DNA of 64,000 nt from Diadema setosum (taxonomy: Eukaryota > Echinodermata > Echinoidea > Diadematoida > Diadematidae), in NCBI GenBank assembly GCA_033980235.1, contig CM067064.1:27343781-27407780 (forward strand), read 5' to 3'. The notes under the pieces were generated by a model, which did no database searches, was not told the origin of the DNA, and saw nothing but the letters and a program-made list of their open reading frames with translations. Below, in pieces: positions 11,261-23,340 of the stretch. Each line of letters opens with the position of its first letter. Within the stretch, counting starts at the first letter, position 1. Position numbers and translations under genes: made by a program.

Positions 11261-13800
11261 TGAAAACATCTCGACGGAAGAATTTCATGAATTTGGATAC
11301 CATTGTTGTTATCACCTTCATTCTTATAATCATCTTCATCATTAGCAACACGATCATCGCTATCTTCATTATCAGCCTCACTACCATAAAATCATCATCT
11401 TATAGTCATAATCACGGCCATCCTCTGATCGCTTTATCTTGGGATATTATAGTTCCATGATTCATATGATATAATAGCTGTTGATGTTTAACACAATAAT
11501 GTTACTTATGAATAATTGTCATGTACTAGTATACTTTCTCTTCTTTCTGTTCTTCCCCCTCTTCTCTTCAGTCAATCCTCTTTTTATACCAACACTCGTG
11601 TCTTATCTGGCGTGAGTTATAGCTTTAGTTTATCGTAGGTTGAGAGGAAGGGTGGGGGAGGACATGTGACTGGGAACGGTTATGTAGACAACATGAGTAA
11701 GATTTCTGGAGTTTTTATGACTACGCTAATGGAGTCGGTTGAAGGTCATGCTTTCATATGATTTTTTTATTAAGATTTGATTTTGTATGTATGGATGGAT
11801 GTGTATTTATTTATGATGTATTACTTCATGTTCTGAGCGTTTCGATCACCATCATTATGTATATAAAGATCAAGACAATTAAACTGAATTAAATTGAATT
11901 TACAGGGATATCTGTTTGAAGCGTTTTCCTCACATCGGAGCTCCCATTACTGAAATGTTCATTTCCTTTAATCCGAACCAATGGTAGAGGGCGCTATCTT
12001 GGACATCCGAGATACTTGCATTAATCGTACGAGACACGCTGAGTGCTGGCTGCCAAAAATATACACGATGCAGATGTCGGACAATCTTTCCTAGACTTAT
12101 ATAAAACCAAAGAAGGAACAAGTAAAAAACAAAACAAAATTAAAAAAGAAAAGAACAAGGAAAAAAGAACAAGAAGGGGAAATTAAGAAAGCAAATAAAA
12201 AAAAAACAATTACAGTATAGGAGAATATCATATCTTATGAACCACACGCTGCATGCAGACAAATTGGAAATAAATTGCACTCTGAAAATGAAATGAAATA
12301 TTCAACATTTTCGATGTTTTCAGTCCTAGTTGTGTTGAGGAGTGACAATTAAAATAGGCCTACTCAATTACATGTAACATGGTGAGTGTGACGGTAGTGC
12401 ATTTTGAATAAGTGTGATTGACGTCGTTATACTGGGTCATTAGAAGATATAGGGCATACATGGGAAGTAGGGCTTATTGGGAAAAGAAAAGGCAAAAAAG
12501 CAAGGTTATCTCCTTCAAATTGGTCTACTTGCATTTCAGAAAATCTTCCCCAAATAAAGCAGATAATAATTATAAAAACAAGCAGGACTGACAAAGTATC
12601 TTGAGCACGACGCATGAGTGGAAATGGGACCACATTCCCAGGAGAATTGTCGCCGAGCGTGAGATCGCAAAGAGATCGCATTGTAGTGGACACTTAAATA
12701 ATCGCGGACGCAATGAAGTTGGGCTGACTCGTGGTGAGCTGAGTGCGTGATCCACAAAGATCATCCCAAGGTCGCTATCGACTCGCGTAATATATTCACG
12801 ATCAGTGGTGGACATTAGGCTCCATAATTATGCCCTACGAAAAAAAAAAAATCTGCACAATATGTAACCTTTAAAACAGTTTTGCACTCTCCCGGCTCAC
12901 CTGTGTGGCATTGACTTCACAATTTTTTTTTTCATTCATTCATTAATTTTTTTTTTCATCTCCAACAGAACTTGTAAATACATTTTTTTCTTCACATAAA
13001 ACATATGTACATATATGTGTCAACATTACAAAATATGATAAATGATATTTATGGATAAACAAATGATAGGGTGTGAAAAAAAAGCACAGAAAACATTCTG
13101 AAGTTTAGAAAATGCAGGAGATGGGGAGGAATGATGAAGAAGCAATGCTTGTAGGGTGCATTCCCCCCAAACATAGTAAAACAAGAATACATATGATAGT
13201 ATATCCCAGCCAATATGTCTTCACTTTCATTATAACTATATGTACTTATGTTTTCCACAATTAAAAACTCTTTAGAGTTCTCTTGTGATATTCCACAATA
13301 CATGTATCATACTGTGGCGAATGTGGCTCTTAATTTTTTGTGTGTGTGTGTGTAGATTACTTCTATTTTCCCCACTCCGTTCGTGTAGTACGGTGTATGC
13401 ACTTTTCTTTCACGGTAGACTTTAATAAATTTCACATACACTATTTTGTATATGTGGGACTATAATAGTGACGAATGTTTAGAATGATAGCGAGGTTGTA
13501 CTTACTTTGACACTTTAAATCCCGCTATGGTTTGATATGACGTGGAGATCTTTTCAGAAAGGTGATAATTTCCGGATATTCCAAGTATTTTGATGAGAAA
13601 TTGCTACGGTTTTAGCGATTTTACTGTGTTTAGACACTGCACGAGTGATCGTGGCAGCTTAGTTCAAAATCACGCTCTTTCCCGCTGCGTATGCGTGATC
13701 GTACTTTTAGCCAATGAACGCCGCGTATTATCATAGTTGTCAAGAGAGGGCGTGGCTTAGGTGCCTTTTATCACTGGAGGACGGGGTTGGCCCCTGGATA
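11261..13800. other. No gene recognised
   Basis: Contains an ATTC microsatellite with a CTCCAACAG segment near 12932-12970 (possible reversed LINE tail, like 996 and 40590) and a (GT)n tract near 13340. Otherwise nothing is recognisable. Confidence 0.5.
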
Positions 13801-13851
13801 AACCCTGGATAGCCCCAATAATAAACCGTGAAACCCGTCACATAATTATGG

Positions 13852-13860
13852 TATAAATAG
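13852..13860 (+). promoter_or_regulatory. TATA box
   Basis: TATAAATAG in a GC-mixed context, downstream of GGGCGTGG and CCCTGGATA-type repeats. A start of transcription would be expected about 25-30 bp later. Confidence 0.5.
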
Positions 13861-14034
13861 GAGGAGCAGAAGATGAGATTTTGCAATTTTCATCAGCTGA
13901 TTTCGAGTTCATCTTAGAAGATTGTTCCCCCCCCCCTCTCTTTTGCTGAGTTATCCGTACAAGAGCCAAAGTAAGTATAAGTTGTCATCAAACATTATTA
14001 TAACAGGATATATGTTTAGGTGATAGTTGATAGA

Positions 14035-14135
14035 GGTCTTGATGACCTAATAAATGAGATGGAAGATATTTATATTTGGTCTTGATGACCTTGGAAAGGA
14101 GTTCATGGATGTTGATGGTAGCGGTCTTGATGACC
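14035..14135 (+). repeat. Three GGTCTTGATGACC mini-hairpins
   Basis: Identical 13-mers occur at 14035-14047, 14078-14090 and 14123-14135, spaced 43 and 45 bp. Each is a 4-bp stem (GGTC/GACC) with a TTGAT loop. The first extends by one more A-T pair. Confidence 0.85.
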
Positions 14136-15013
14136 AGTGACCTTGCACTGATGATGCTATAGGTTCTATGAATGTTTCAAGTTTACTTGATTCAATATGA
14201 TACAATGTTTTTAGTATTAGAAGAGAGGAAGATATATAGACATGATAAGTCAATACTGCATTTTAAAATGATGCCATGAAAGTTATATTTTTGTTTCATG
14301 TCCCACGTAATGTGATTTCCAAGGCGAGAGTCAGTTTCGATACATGCGCTTTTATACTGGTTATATGATTCCAAATCTTATGCGCAGCTGTAAATTAAAC
14401 ATGGTTCAGGTCAAACTGACAGGTAGGCCAACTGTTAGTGGCGGCCGTGTTTCTTGGTCCATATTCGAGTCAAGGAGATCACATTACGAGAATTATGTCT
14501 AGAAATAGAATGTTTAACAAACAAATTAGTAGAAAGAGCAGAAAAAGCAAAATGGTTCATCAGACTTTACATTTTCTTCACATTTTACTGACAACAAACA
14601 GCACAGTAACCATGTGGAGGCATAGACGATGGAGGGTTAGGGGTGTTACGTAAATATTTGAATCTTTTGGCAATGTACCATAAAATACAAAAATGAATTC
14701 TCAATAACATTATGGTACATTTTCTGACGTTACTACGTCAAGCAATCACATGCCAGAGTATCTCATTAATAGGACATGTATAGACAAGAATGTAATTTGA
14801 AATTGTATATTGCATAGACGATAAGGATTAGTTTTACTAGAAGCAAATTTTCTGTGTATTGAGAGTACATAGTACTCGGTACTTGTCATTGGAAGATGAC
14901 AGTGATAGGATGTCAATGATGAGGCAGTGATATATTCAGTTACCCCCCCCCCCCCAACCTTTACCAATACCCCGACTTATTACATTGTACGTGGACAACT
15001 GTTCATCGTGAAG

Positions 15014-15403
15014 TAACAATCCTGAACAAGGAACGTTACTCGTGTCAATGGTGGAGCTACCATGTGTCTCATCTACCTGGCTTTAGCACGTCTGATTTAG
15101 TACTTGTCATATGATAACAATCCTGAACAAGGAACGTTATTCGTACCGGTGCAGAGTTTCTAGCCTGCCTACACAAGCATCCATCGGATAGTCTTCATGT
15201 TTATACATAACAATCCTGAACAAGGAACGTTATTTGTACCTGGCGTCGGAGTTACGGTATCTCATCTAGTAAGCAGTGTTCATCATTCTTACATAACAAT
15301 CCTGAACAAGGAACGTTATCTGTACCAGTGAAGAGTTCTCTCATCTGACAAAGCCGCTGGTCAACATGCATTGTACGGTGACAATCTTGTGTAAAGAACG
15401 TCA
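15014..15403 (+). repeat. Five spaced hairpins with compensatory changes
   Basis: Copies start at 15014, 15115, 15208, 15294 and 15379 (spacing 101, 93, 86, 85). The first four share the same 25-nt core: TAAC, AA, TCCT, a GAACA loop, AGGA, AC, GTTA. Thus TAAC pairs with GTTA and TCCT with AGGA around a 2x2 internal loop. Copy 5 has TGAC with GTCA and TCTT with AAGA, so two base pairs changed on both sides. Flanking sequence is also weakly conserved (GTACC then AGAGTT). Confidence 0.85.
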
Positions 15404-16364
15404 CGTGCACCAACGCAGAGCTGTACCTGACTTGTGCATTTTACTGAACCCCTTTAGGTACCACTGTCTTCGTTAAGAAACCTTTTGACCTTTACCTATG
15501 ACTGAATTGACTTTCTCATGTTAAGATGAGAGATTGATGACAGATGATGTAGTCATCCGAGTATTCCCCCCCCCCCTATACATTTCGAGAGCATTGACTC
15601 TAGTCGTATTCGTAGTATTGTTAGGGAACTATTCATTGAATAGTGCGGAATTGAAATGTGACTCATAATCAAACTATAGTGTGAAGAATTATTATAATGA
15701 CTTCTGTTCCTGACATACAAGGTTTTACGTGTATCACCAAAGGTGAAGAATATTTTGAATTGTCATGGACCAGGTTGAACACAGAACGTTGTGCTAGGAA
15801 TAAGCCCCTATAAGTGAGCAACATAGGAGGTAAAATCTCGAGGCTGTGTTTGCTTAGGAGAACGTATAAAATACTGGTAGTTGTATCAGATCAAAGGAAC
15901 GACTGATAAACTCATAATAGTATTGGGCAGGAAGAGTGCCAGTTCGAATCCCAGTAGAGACGGTGTGGTCGGGTACGAGTTGAGGAACGTAATATTATTT
16001 TCGGAGAATCGGTTAACTAGGCGCAGGCGCTTAAGTTGGAGAGAGAAGGTTTTGAAGAGTTATAGAGAAACTACCCTAGTCACTATGATAGAATTGTTCG
16101 GAAGACCGACGAGTATATGTAATAGGCCCCTCGGAGCACGGCAATGGTTATGAAGGATAGATACAATTTAGGTGAAAGTCACAAGCCCAAACGTTGAATG
16201 TGTCGTTATTTACATGTATGTACAAGTATATGATTTTGATATCATTTCTCTAAGTTTCATAGAGCCGAGTCACAACCGCACATAGGATAAAATAAAGTAG
16301 GTATTACTAGTAAGTAAGTAAGTAAGACAGACTATGCTGTTGTACATACGATTGTAAATACGTT

Positions 16365-16370
16365 AATAAA
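16365..16370 (+). terminator. Polyadenylation signal AATAAA
   Basis: AATAAA is followed 10-20 bp later by GCACACTTGCATTGG. It could end the candidate transcript that begins near 13880. Confidence 0.35.
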
Positions 16371-17329
16371 GCACACTTGCATTGGATTGAGATTTACTCA
16401 AATTTTCCAGTTTCCAAAACAGACAATTTTATCACTGTACTTGCCTGGTCATGATGTGAGTGTGGTTGTACGGTCGTGTGAGTCGAGAAGTCTGTGTCTT
16501 GTGTTGTGTCGGTTGTATTGAATGCAAGATGTAAAAGCATGAGTAGTTAGAGTACTATTGGTCTAGTTCAAGTACGTATCGTAACAGTTAATAGTACTCT
16601 TAAGCACAAACGTTCGCCTTCAACGAACGGCCCCCCATCGAAGTTTTGGATGCCTTGTCACGTTACATGAAGAGGTTGTTGGTTAGAAATGAAGGAAATT
16701 CTACACAATAGAGGAAAATAAGGGGAGTTGTCCGAGTGTGTGTTTGATTGGCAATGTGTGACGATGGTGATCAGACTGCTCGATGTTCAAGCACGTGTGT
16801 ACATATCATGTGTGCATGAATGCGTGTGTGCATCTCGAGCATGTTCTGTTGAGTCTAATGACTTTTGCACGGTGAACAAATAGCTATCATAGAACGTCAG
16901 ATCGTGGTTGTCAACATTTACAATTTCTTAGAAACAGAACTCACCATTAACTTGAACAGACGTATACTGCAAATTTTCACTGAATGGCTGAATATGGTGA
17001 GTTAGCTCGGAAGTTTGGCACCAGGACAGAGTTAACCGTTGCAGGCTCATACAGTCACTGATACAGATCGATCGTAGAATGAATATGTAGCACATGTATT
17101 AAAGGGCGCCAGCTCTAGCCAATGAGAGCACTTGTAGGATTGAAAGAGGTAGTGTCAAGTTTGGCGTTTGGCTATTGGTTGAGCCTGCAGTTGCTATTCT
17201 AGCTGAATGACAACCCCCCCCCCCCCCCCCCCACTTTTTGTATTTGACTTCCTCAAAGTTTCTTTGCGTGATATTGATTGACATTCACAAGTTGTCATTC
17301 GATAAGGGTTCATACCCCAGAAAAGTATG

Positions 17330-17339
17330 TGGTGGCAGC
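17330..17339 (+). other. Possible tRNA-Leu primer binding site
   Basis: TGGTGGCAGC is complementary to the CCA-bearing 3' end of metazoan tRNA-Leu (…GCTGCCACCA) over 10 nt. This is the usual start of an internal region after a 5' LTR. The bases just before it do not end in CA and no gag or pol follows, so the case is weak. Confidence 0.3.
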
Positions 17340-17593
17340 AACTTATGAAAGGAGGTTTATTAATGGTTTGGTGGCTCATTAGAGAGTTTATTTCTTAAAT
17401 AGGGGCCAACGAACCCCACCCCCCCTCCTCGCGTCACAATACTTAGTATCTAGTTTCGTGAGACAAAGTACCAGCCGAGTTCCTACTAGGATGTAAAACG
17501 GTGTACAGCCTGTAGTACTCGGTACCACGCGGGTATGACTTGTGGGGTTTATACAAAGAGATCTCTTTAGGGTTTATGTAGTGCAGTTGTACT

Positions 17594-17617
17594 CACCGAA
17601 CTAGTTTTAGTTCGGTG
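17594..17617. repeat. 10-bp stem-loop
   Basis: CACCGAACTA and TAGTTCGGTG form a perfect stem around a GTTT loop, flanked by GTTGTACT on both sides as a direct repeat. Confidence 0.8.
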
Positions 17618-17974
17618 GTTGTACTGTGTGCGCGTGCATATGCGTCAGTCAACTGTAGAGGGCTCACGTGAGGCGTGCCTACCACTGGTGCCTACACAGT
17701 GCCGTACTCTGGTGGGTGCCTACCTTTGCTTTTTGCTTCTTTCTTGGCATGTGAGTATGTTTGAAGCTATTGATTTAAGGTATTATGACGATGAGTAAGA
17801 TACAAAAACCAGTGCATGTTGATCGTATATGTTCGAGGCCCAGTTTGATGTATGGAATGACAAGCAAAGACTATTTTCAGAGTAGGATTTTACTCATTTA
17901 GTTGTCAGTTGTTGGCTCCCGTATCCTGTGCTGTGGGTTGCATCGGTTATTACTACGAGCGGTACACACACAAG

Positions 17975-18170
17975 GGCCCGAATTCTCAAAGCTGGAATAA
18001 ATATTCCGCGGAATAGTTATTCCGGGGAATAGTTATTCCACCTTTGACAATAGATTCCGGGGAATAAATCGCGTCATTTTACGTCACGAGGGCCTGATTT
18101 GCATAAGAGGCGTAATAAATCGGTGGAATAAGGGTGTAATAAAGTTATTCCACCTTCGAGAATTCGGGCC
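17975..18170. mobile_element. 196-bp MITE, GGCCCGAATTCTC ends
   Basis: The terminal 26 bp at each end match at 24 positions (GGCCCGAATTCTC then AAG then TGGAATAA). AAG flanks both sides and may be a 3-bp target duplication. The interior repeats GGAATA and TTATTCC words. There is no coding capacity. Confidence 0.85.
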
Positions 18171-21100
18171 AAGAAGTATACGTAGCTCTATACCAGCCTA
18201 CCACCAGGTACGACATGTGTGCACAAAAAGCAGATTAGGCCCTAAATGCACATGATGCATAGATCTAGGACCCCTAACAGTTAGGGTTGTAACGTGACAT
18301 AATATGTGCGTAGTAAACGTTGGCTGTTGAATGACAAAAAAGCAAACTAATGTAAAATCTTAGCTGAATGATAAACGCCCGTCGGGATATTCAAAGACAA
18401 CGTAGAAGTAAAAAACAAAACAAAACAAAAACAAAAAACGTAGAATAGACCTAACGTAAAGTACTACAAAATGTAGGGCCTAGACTCTATAGGCCCTTAA
18501 GCCTAGTACTAGCAACTAGACTGGATCTAGAAATAGAGAACTAACTGTTAGACTAATTGGGTAGAGGATCTAGGCCTAGGCTCCTAGGCTAGGGTTAGGC
18601 CTAGACCAAATTTGTTGGCAGGTTTACGGACAAGTTGAAAGGATGTGGGTAGGGCCTAACGTTAGGCCTAGATACTTAACCGTTAATTGTAACAATAGTT
18701 GGGTGTAGGTCCTACATCTTAGAGCTAGAACGTATCAGAACCTAGTCTAACGTTAGAACGTAGAAGGTAATAACATTAATAGGCCTACATTGTATCGTGA
18801 AATAGATTCTTATTTCTAGGACCCCATGGCCCATGGGTCTTATTTCGACTAGATCTAGCCTATATACTAACGTTAGATCTATAGATAGTAATGCGTAGAG
18901 TCTATCTAACGTTAGGTCTAAACCTTGTCTGATTTGAAAAACAGAATTATAACGTTAGAACTGATTTAGATACGGGCCTAGACTTTAGATGATCTGGAAT
19001 CTAGAGACTTAAGAGAGTTCTAGAAGTGATGTCTAGGCTATCCTATTCCTAGGCCTAAAGTTAGACTGTAGAGTCTACTGAAAGTAGCTTGTACCGGGTA
19101 GTTCTCGCCTCTAGAACCCCTACTAGTTTTTCTACTTCTACACCACTAGACCTAGGCACCTTCTAGCCTAGCCTCTAGGTCAGGTAGGGTCTACATCATG
19201 TAAATAGTGATTTTGATCGCAATGCACAGCATTGACAGCAATTTCGATAATGTTGCATTGTTGGTCCCTTGCCTGACTGGATGTTACTGTAGCGTACTGT
19301 AGCCTAGGTAGCAGTGTCACATGATTTCTAAATAGGCCTAGAACCCTCTAGTGAAAATATTTAAGGATTGTTAGTACTCATTTTGAAGCTCATGTAATTG
19401 ACTATCCAGTGATTGACTATCCAGTGAGACTATGTGCATGATATGCAAATAAATGCATAGGTATCTAATGAGGCGCATATCATTGATTTTTCTGCCAGCA
19501 CATATATCAAATAAATAATGGAGTTTCTTACAAAGTGTAGGGCCTATGTTTTTATGATTGCCTGTCAAAAAACTTTACACACTCTTTTTCACAATCAATG
19601 ACAGTTCACATCCATAAAGATGTAATGGCGATCAAAATTTGCATTTGAATACTAGTACTAGGAATTATGCATTTATTTGCATAAATATGCCATCTGAAAG
19701 GGCCCTTAAGAGGCATATCATGACCGCAATGTGAAACATTTACAAGGCAATATTAAAAGTTTACTAGATGAAGGGAATCGTAGAAAGTAAATACAGTTGT
19801 ATAATGCAGATAATGCATGCACATGTACTGGATGGTAAACATATCTTAGACAAAAAATACAAAAAGGTGGATGGGGAGGGTTACCTGTTCTGATACTACA
19901 CGATATGTATGCCTTGGTTAATGCAACGTTGTAGACTGAATATCCCAGTTTAAATTAAAAAAAAAGTACATATCAAAGAAAACCTTGTAGATCATACATT
20001 TCAGAAGCCATGCCATCAATTGACAGAATGTTGAGTCAAACTGTCAATAGCAGTATCAATGAATGATGTAAACATTTCCTCTTTAAATGTTCACACTGTT
20101 TGCAACATACCAATTATTATGAACTTCTGGTAACTTGCATGAAAACGATAGCTTTGTCACCACTGTTGCTGAACACCTTGTTAAATCAGGTTGGGATAGC
20201 AACTTGAGTGATGACTCCCACATGCAGAGTGAATTAATTCATGAAAGACTTAATTTAGAAAGAACAAGCATTTAAAAACAAAATTTTAGAATTGCTAAAT
20301 ACAAAATTATTTGAGCATAAAATAAAGTGGGATAGTGCAGTAAGCCAGTTACATCTAGATGATTCGTCAACATTCAGTGTTCATTGCTGTGCAAGATGTG
20401 GGGAACAAAAAGTCTTGAAATGTCACAATTTTTCAAATTACTCTTCTTTGGTGCAGTCCTCTTGTCTGTAGGAAAGATGCATTTGTCTCCATAATAAGAA
20501 ACAATCAGAAGGTTTGAAGTAACAACTTAATAAAATGAATACGTGTATGTAAAATAGTGTTCCTATACTACACACAGTGTAGGTGATATATGACAGTCCT
20601 GAAACCTGACTTGTCAGTCATACATTCTGTATAAGGCCAAAAAATATATAATGTAGAAACACATACAATTTCTGATTCATGAAAGTGTTACGCAAAATTT
20701 CAGTGAAATACATGATGTAACTGCATTCCCTCAGTTTCCATTTCTGAAATATAAGGAATTTTGAAGTATAAAGCATTGGAATGTTACCTTGCTAGCAGAT
20801 TATGTTAATGTCTCCACTCTCTTCAAGATGCTTGTGGGAATATATTGCATCATCATTGTCATACTTGACATTGAAACGATCTGGGTAGCCAGGGACCTGA
20901 CTTACGACTTTGCCACTGAATTCACTGTCGGTGAATTTATGACGAATCTAGATTGCAAATTATGAAATGCGTGTGAAAGAAATCAGCATCCCTGTCATAC
21001 AAATTAAAAAAATAGAACAGAAAATAAGTTGCTGTGGATGCGCTCTTTAGCCTTGTAAAATCAAATCTGAAAGAAAACACACAACATTGATAACTTAAAA

Positions 21101-22560
21101 ACTCGTATACAAAAATTATATATACACACATAATATATAGCTTTGTATTATCACATGCTATGATACCGACTATCTGTACTCATCAACGTACCATAAGTTA
21201 CAAAAATAATAGACAAATTCAGGAATAGGTTTAAGAGCGCTCCAACAATTGAGCTGTTTCGTGACTTACATGGAGACTGTAATATATCTGTACAATAATC
21301 ATCGGTAGGATGAAGTCGGTATGATAATTCCTGTTAAGAAACAGATGAAATCATCAATTACAAAAGCCACAATTAAGTGTCACACTGAAATCTAAACAGA
21401 TTTGAACATGCAAGTATGAGATTGATTGTATAGTACAAATGAGTAATATGATGACAGTGTGAATCCATCTGTGGAAGATAAAACAAAACCAGAGTAAGTT
21501 GACTATAAAGATGGAGACATTAAATCATAATATTCGCTATAATTTATCATAATCTCAGATAGAATAACCCACTAGTTTTTCTAAACATCAGTGTAAGTGA
21601 AACTATTATCAATTAGATATTATGAAAAAATATCTTAGAATCCTCGTCATGACTTGTTCCTCTCTTTAACGGTAGAATGAGTAACCGTTTAGAATGGATA
21701 AATCCCTGTTCAACCCTTCCCCTTGAAAACTCTTACTCTTCACGATTACTCGTAACTCGGCGAGTTTTCTTTCCTCTGCTGATTTGTAACCTCCCCCGAA
21801 AATGCACACGCTGACATCCGTCATAAATGTCAGTGAGTGGCCGGGGAGCGCGGCGGCCGCGTCAGTTTGAAGTGTTTGGCAACGCGAAGGTCGTTCCGAT
21901 TTTTCAGGATGGATGATTTGTGATTAGGCCAAAAAAAAAAAATGGTTTGTTTGCCCTTCGCGACCGACCGAAAATCACGGAAATTTCGGGTCGCGGTTTT
22001 TTTTTTTTTTTTTTTGCTCTTTCAAGTTTATTTTTTTCCACAAATTTCATCTTCTACAAATTTGTGAATGGTTTTAAACCCAAAATTATCCATTTTAAGC
22101 CAGAGAAAGAATAAAAAAAAGTCTAAAAATGTGTGTGTGTTTTTTGTTTTTTTTTTCATCTCATCGACCCGTCGTAATTGTGTTCGGGCCGCGCGGGTCC
22201 ACAGGCTACGTTTTACAGCATGCATTGCATGCTACAATGTAGCAACCTTTTTGGCTCACATGCGTGCACGCGCACGAAATCCAATCAATGCATACGTATA
22301 TTGTGCACTTAGTACAGGGCTGCACACTGGCGACCAGTAGTCGCGCTAGCTTGCGCATTGGCGCTGCTCACGCACTGCCATGCCATGCAATACATGCAAA
22401 GCATGTACAGTGTAACTGCTTTTCGTTTGCTCGCGATCGGCGGTCATGCCAGACAAGAAGCATTGATAGAATTAGAAGCGCACGCATTTCTGGGTCATTT
22501 TACTCACGATCCGATCCCGGCTTCGCAGCAGCGTGGCAGTTGACATGTTAGAACTAATTT
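18171..22560. other. No gene recognised; palindrome-word-rich DNA
   Basis: Between about 18300 and 19200 the words TAGGCCTA, CTAACGTTAG and CTAGATCTAG recur very often. The remainder is AT-rich, with a CpG-rich patch near 21830-21880 and poly-A/poly-T tracts near 21935 and 22005. No coding exon could be supported. Confidence 0.5.
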
Positions 22561-22688
22561 ACTTGTGTCGATTTTTAGAAAAGTAAAAACATATTCGATA
22601 TTCAGCGATACAGTAAATGGATCTGATTGCGTTCAGTTTCATTTTACAGAGTAGATTTTCATTCGTTCAGAATGATCTCACAATGAAG

Positions 22689-23015
22689 ATAGGCGCAAAA
22701 AGGATCACGAAATCGGCCCTTCCGGCGTGTACTTTTTAGGAACGCAAAATGTGAAGAGATAATACTAGGGAGAAAAAAGAATCATGAAATCATCGCAGTC
22801 CCGCTTACATATTTGAGGTAGAAATCGTCCCAAACTGAAAGGATCATGAATTCGGCCGGCCGCGTCGTACACCTTTCAAAAGCTCATGTACGAAATGCGA
22901 AGAGATTATAGAGGAGGAAAAAAAAATAAAGGACACATTTGGTACGTGCATCATAAAAGATTACAACTGAATAAAAATTTATGAAATCAACGCAATCCCG
23001 TTGAAATTTCGTCGG
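22689..23015 (+). repeat. Satellite array, left (about 2 units)
   Basis: Units share ATAGGCGCAAAAAGGATC, then GAATTCGGCC, then GCGAAGAGATTAT, then GCAATCCCGTTGA with the array at 29561-30850. They sit just left of METTL23 exon 1. The array ends in a TTTTCACGAAGTGGCAC motif. Confidence 0.8.
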
Positions 23016-23154
23016 TGTTTTCACGAAGTGGCACGACCGGCCAAAATCGAGTAAATTTTAGATTTTAAGATTTTTGCATATTATGATAGTAAATACCGAG
23101 ATCTACAACCTGACAAATTTTTGAACCTCAATCTCAAATAATTACGTAATAATA

Positions 23155-23298
23155 ACGACCGTGTCACTTCGTGAAAACTTCGACTGGTCGGTCTACGATT
23201 TTCACGAAGTGGCACGATCGCGGCTTGATGGTGCGTATACGCCGGACGTCATCATAAATCATTCATCTGCCAAACGTCCTCGTACGCGCGCGTCTAAA
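23155..23298 (+). promoter_or_regulatory. Likely METTL23 promoter region
   Basis: This CpG-rich, TATA-less stretch lies directly upstream of the putative exon 1 ATG. It contains two inverted copies of a motif reading GTG[T/C]CACTTCGTGAAAA (23161 forward, 23197 reverse), a CGTACGCGCGCG run, and a YY1-like site that overlaps the ATG. The TTCACGAAGTGGCAC motif recurs beside the satellite arrays, so part of this promoter may derive from a repeat. Confidence 0.4.
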
Positions 23299-23340
23299 AT
23301 GGCTGCGCCCAGAGCAACGGAAGCTAAACAGATGAAATCG
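23299..23340 (+). CDS. METTL23: METTL23 exon 1 (start exon)
   Basis: This exon encodes 14 residues, MAAPRATEAKQMKS, and ends at a GTAAAG donor in phase 0, matching the phase of exon 2. The ATG lies inside AAAATGGCTGCG, which resembles a YY1 site; that overlap of a start codon with YY1 is common in housekeeping genes. The surrounding DNA is CpG-rich and has no TATA box. The exon could also be largely 5' leader, with translation starting at the methionine in exon 2 or at the GMYVWP methionine in exon 3. Confidence 0.55.

Larger units (their letters stand above)
13852..16390 (+). ncRNA. Candidate non-coding transcription unit with hairpin arrays
   Basis: TATAAATAG at 13852-13860 is followed about 110 bp later by an ideal splice donor, CCAAA|GTAAGTAT, at 13971. 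An AATAAA signal lies at 16365-16370. No long reading frame exists between them. Three GGTC-TTGAT-GACC mini-hairpins sit at 14035, 14078 and 14123. Five copies of a 25-nt hairpin sit at 15014-15403. Alternatively this may be part of a long LTR: another TATA-like TATAAAATAC occurs near 15867, and a tRNA-Leu primer-binding-like site occurs at 17330. Transcription is inferred, not shown. Confidence 0.3.

Noticed and set aside
15925..15960. tRNA gene suggested by a TTCGAATCCC B-box-like match
   Set aside because: No A-box, acceptor stem or anticodon arm can be folded around it.
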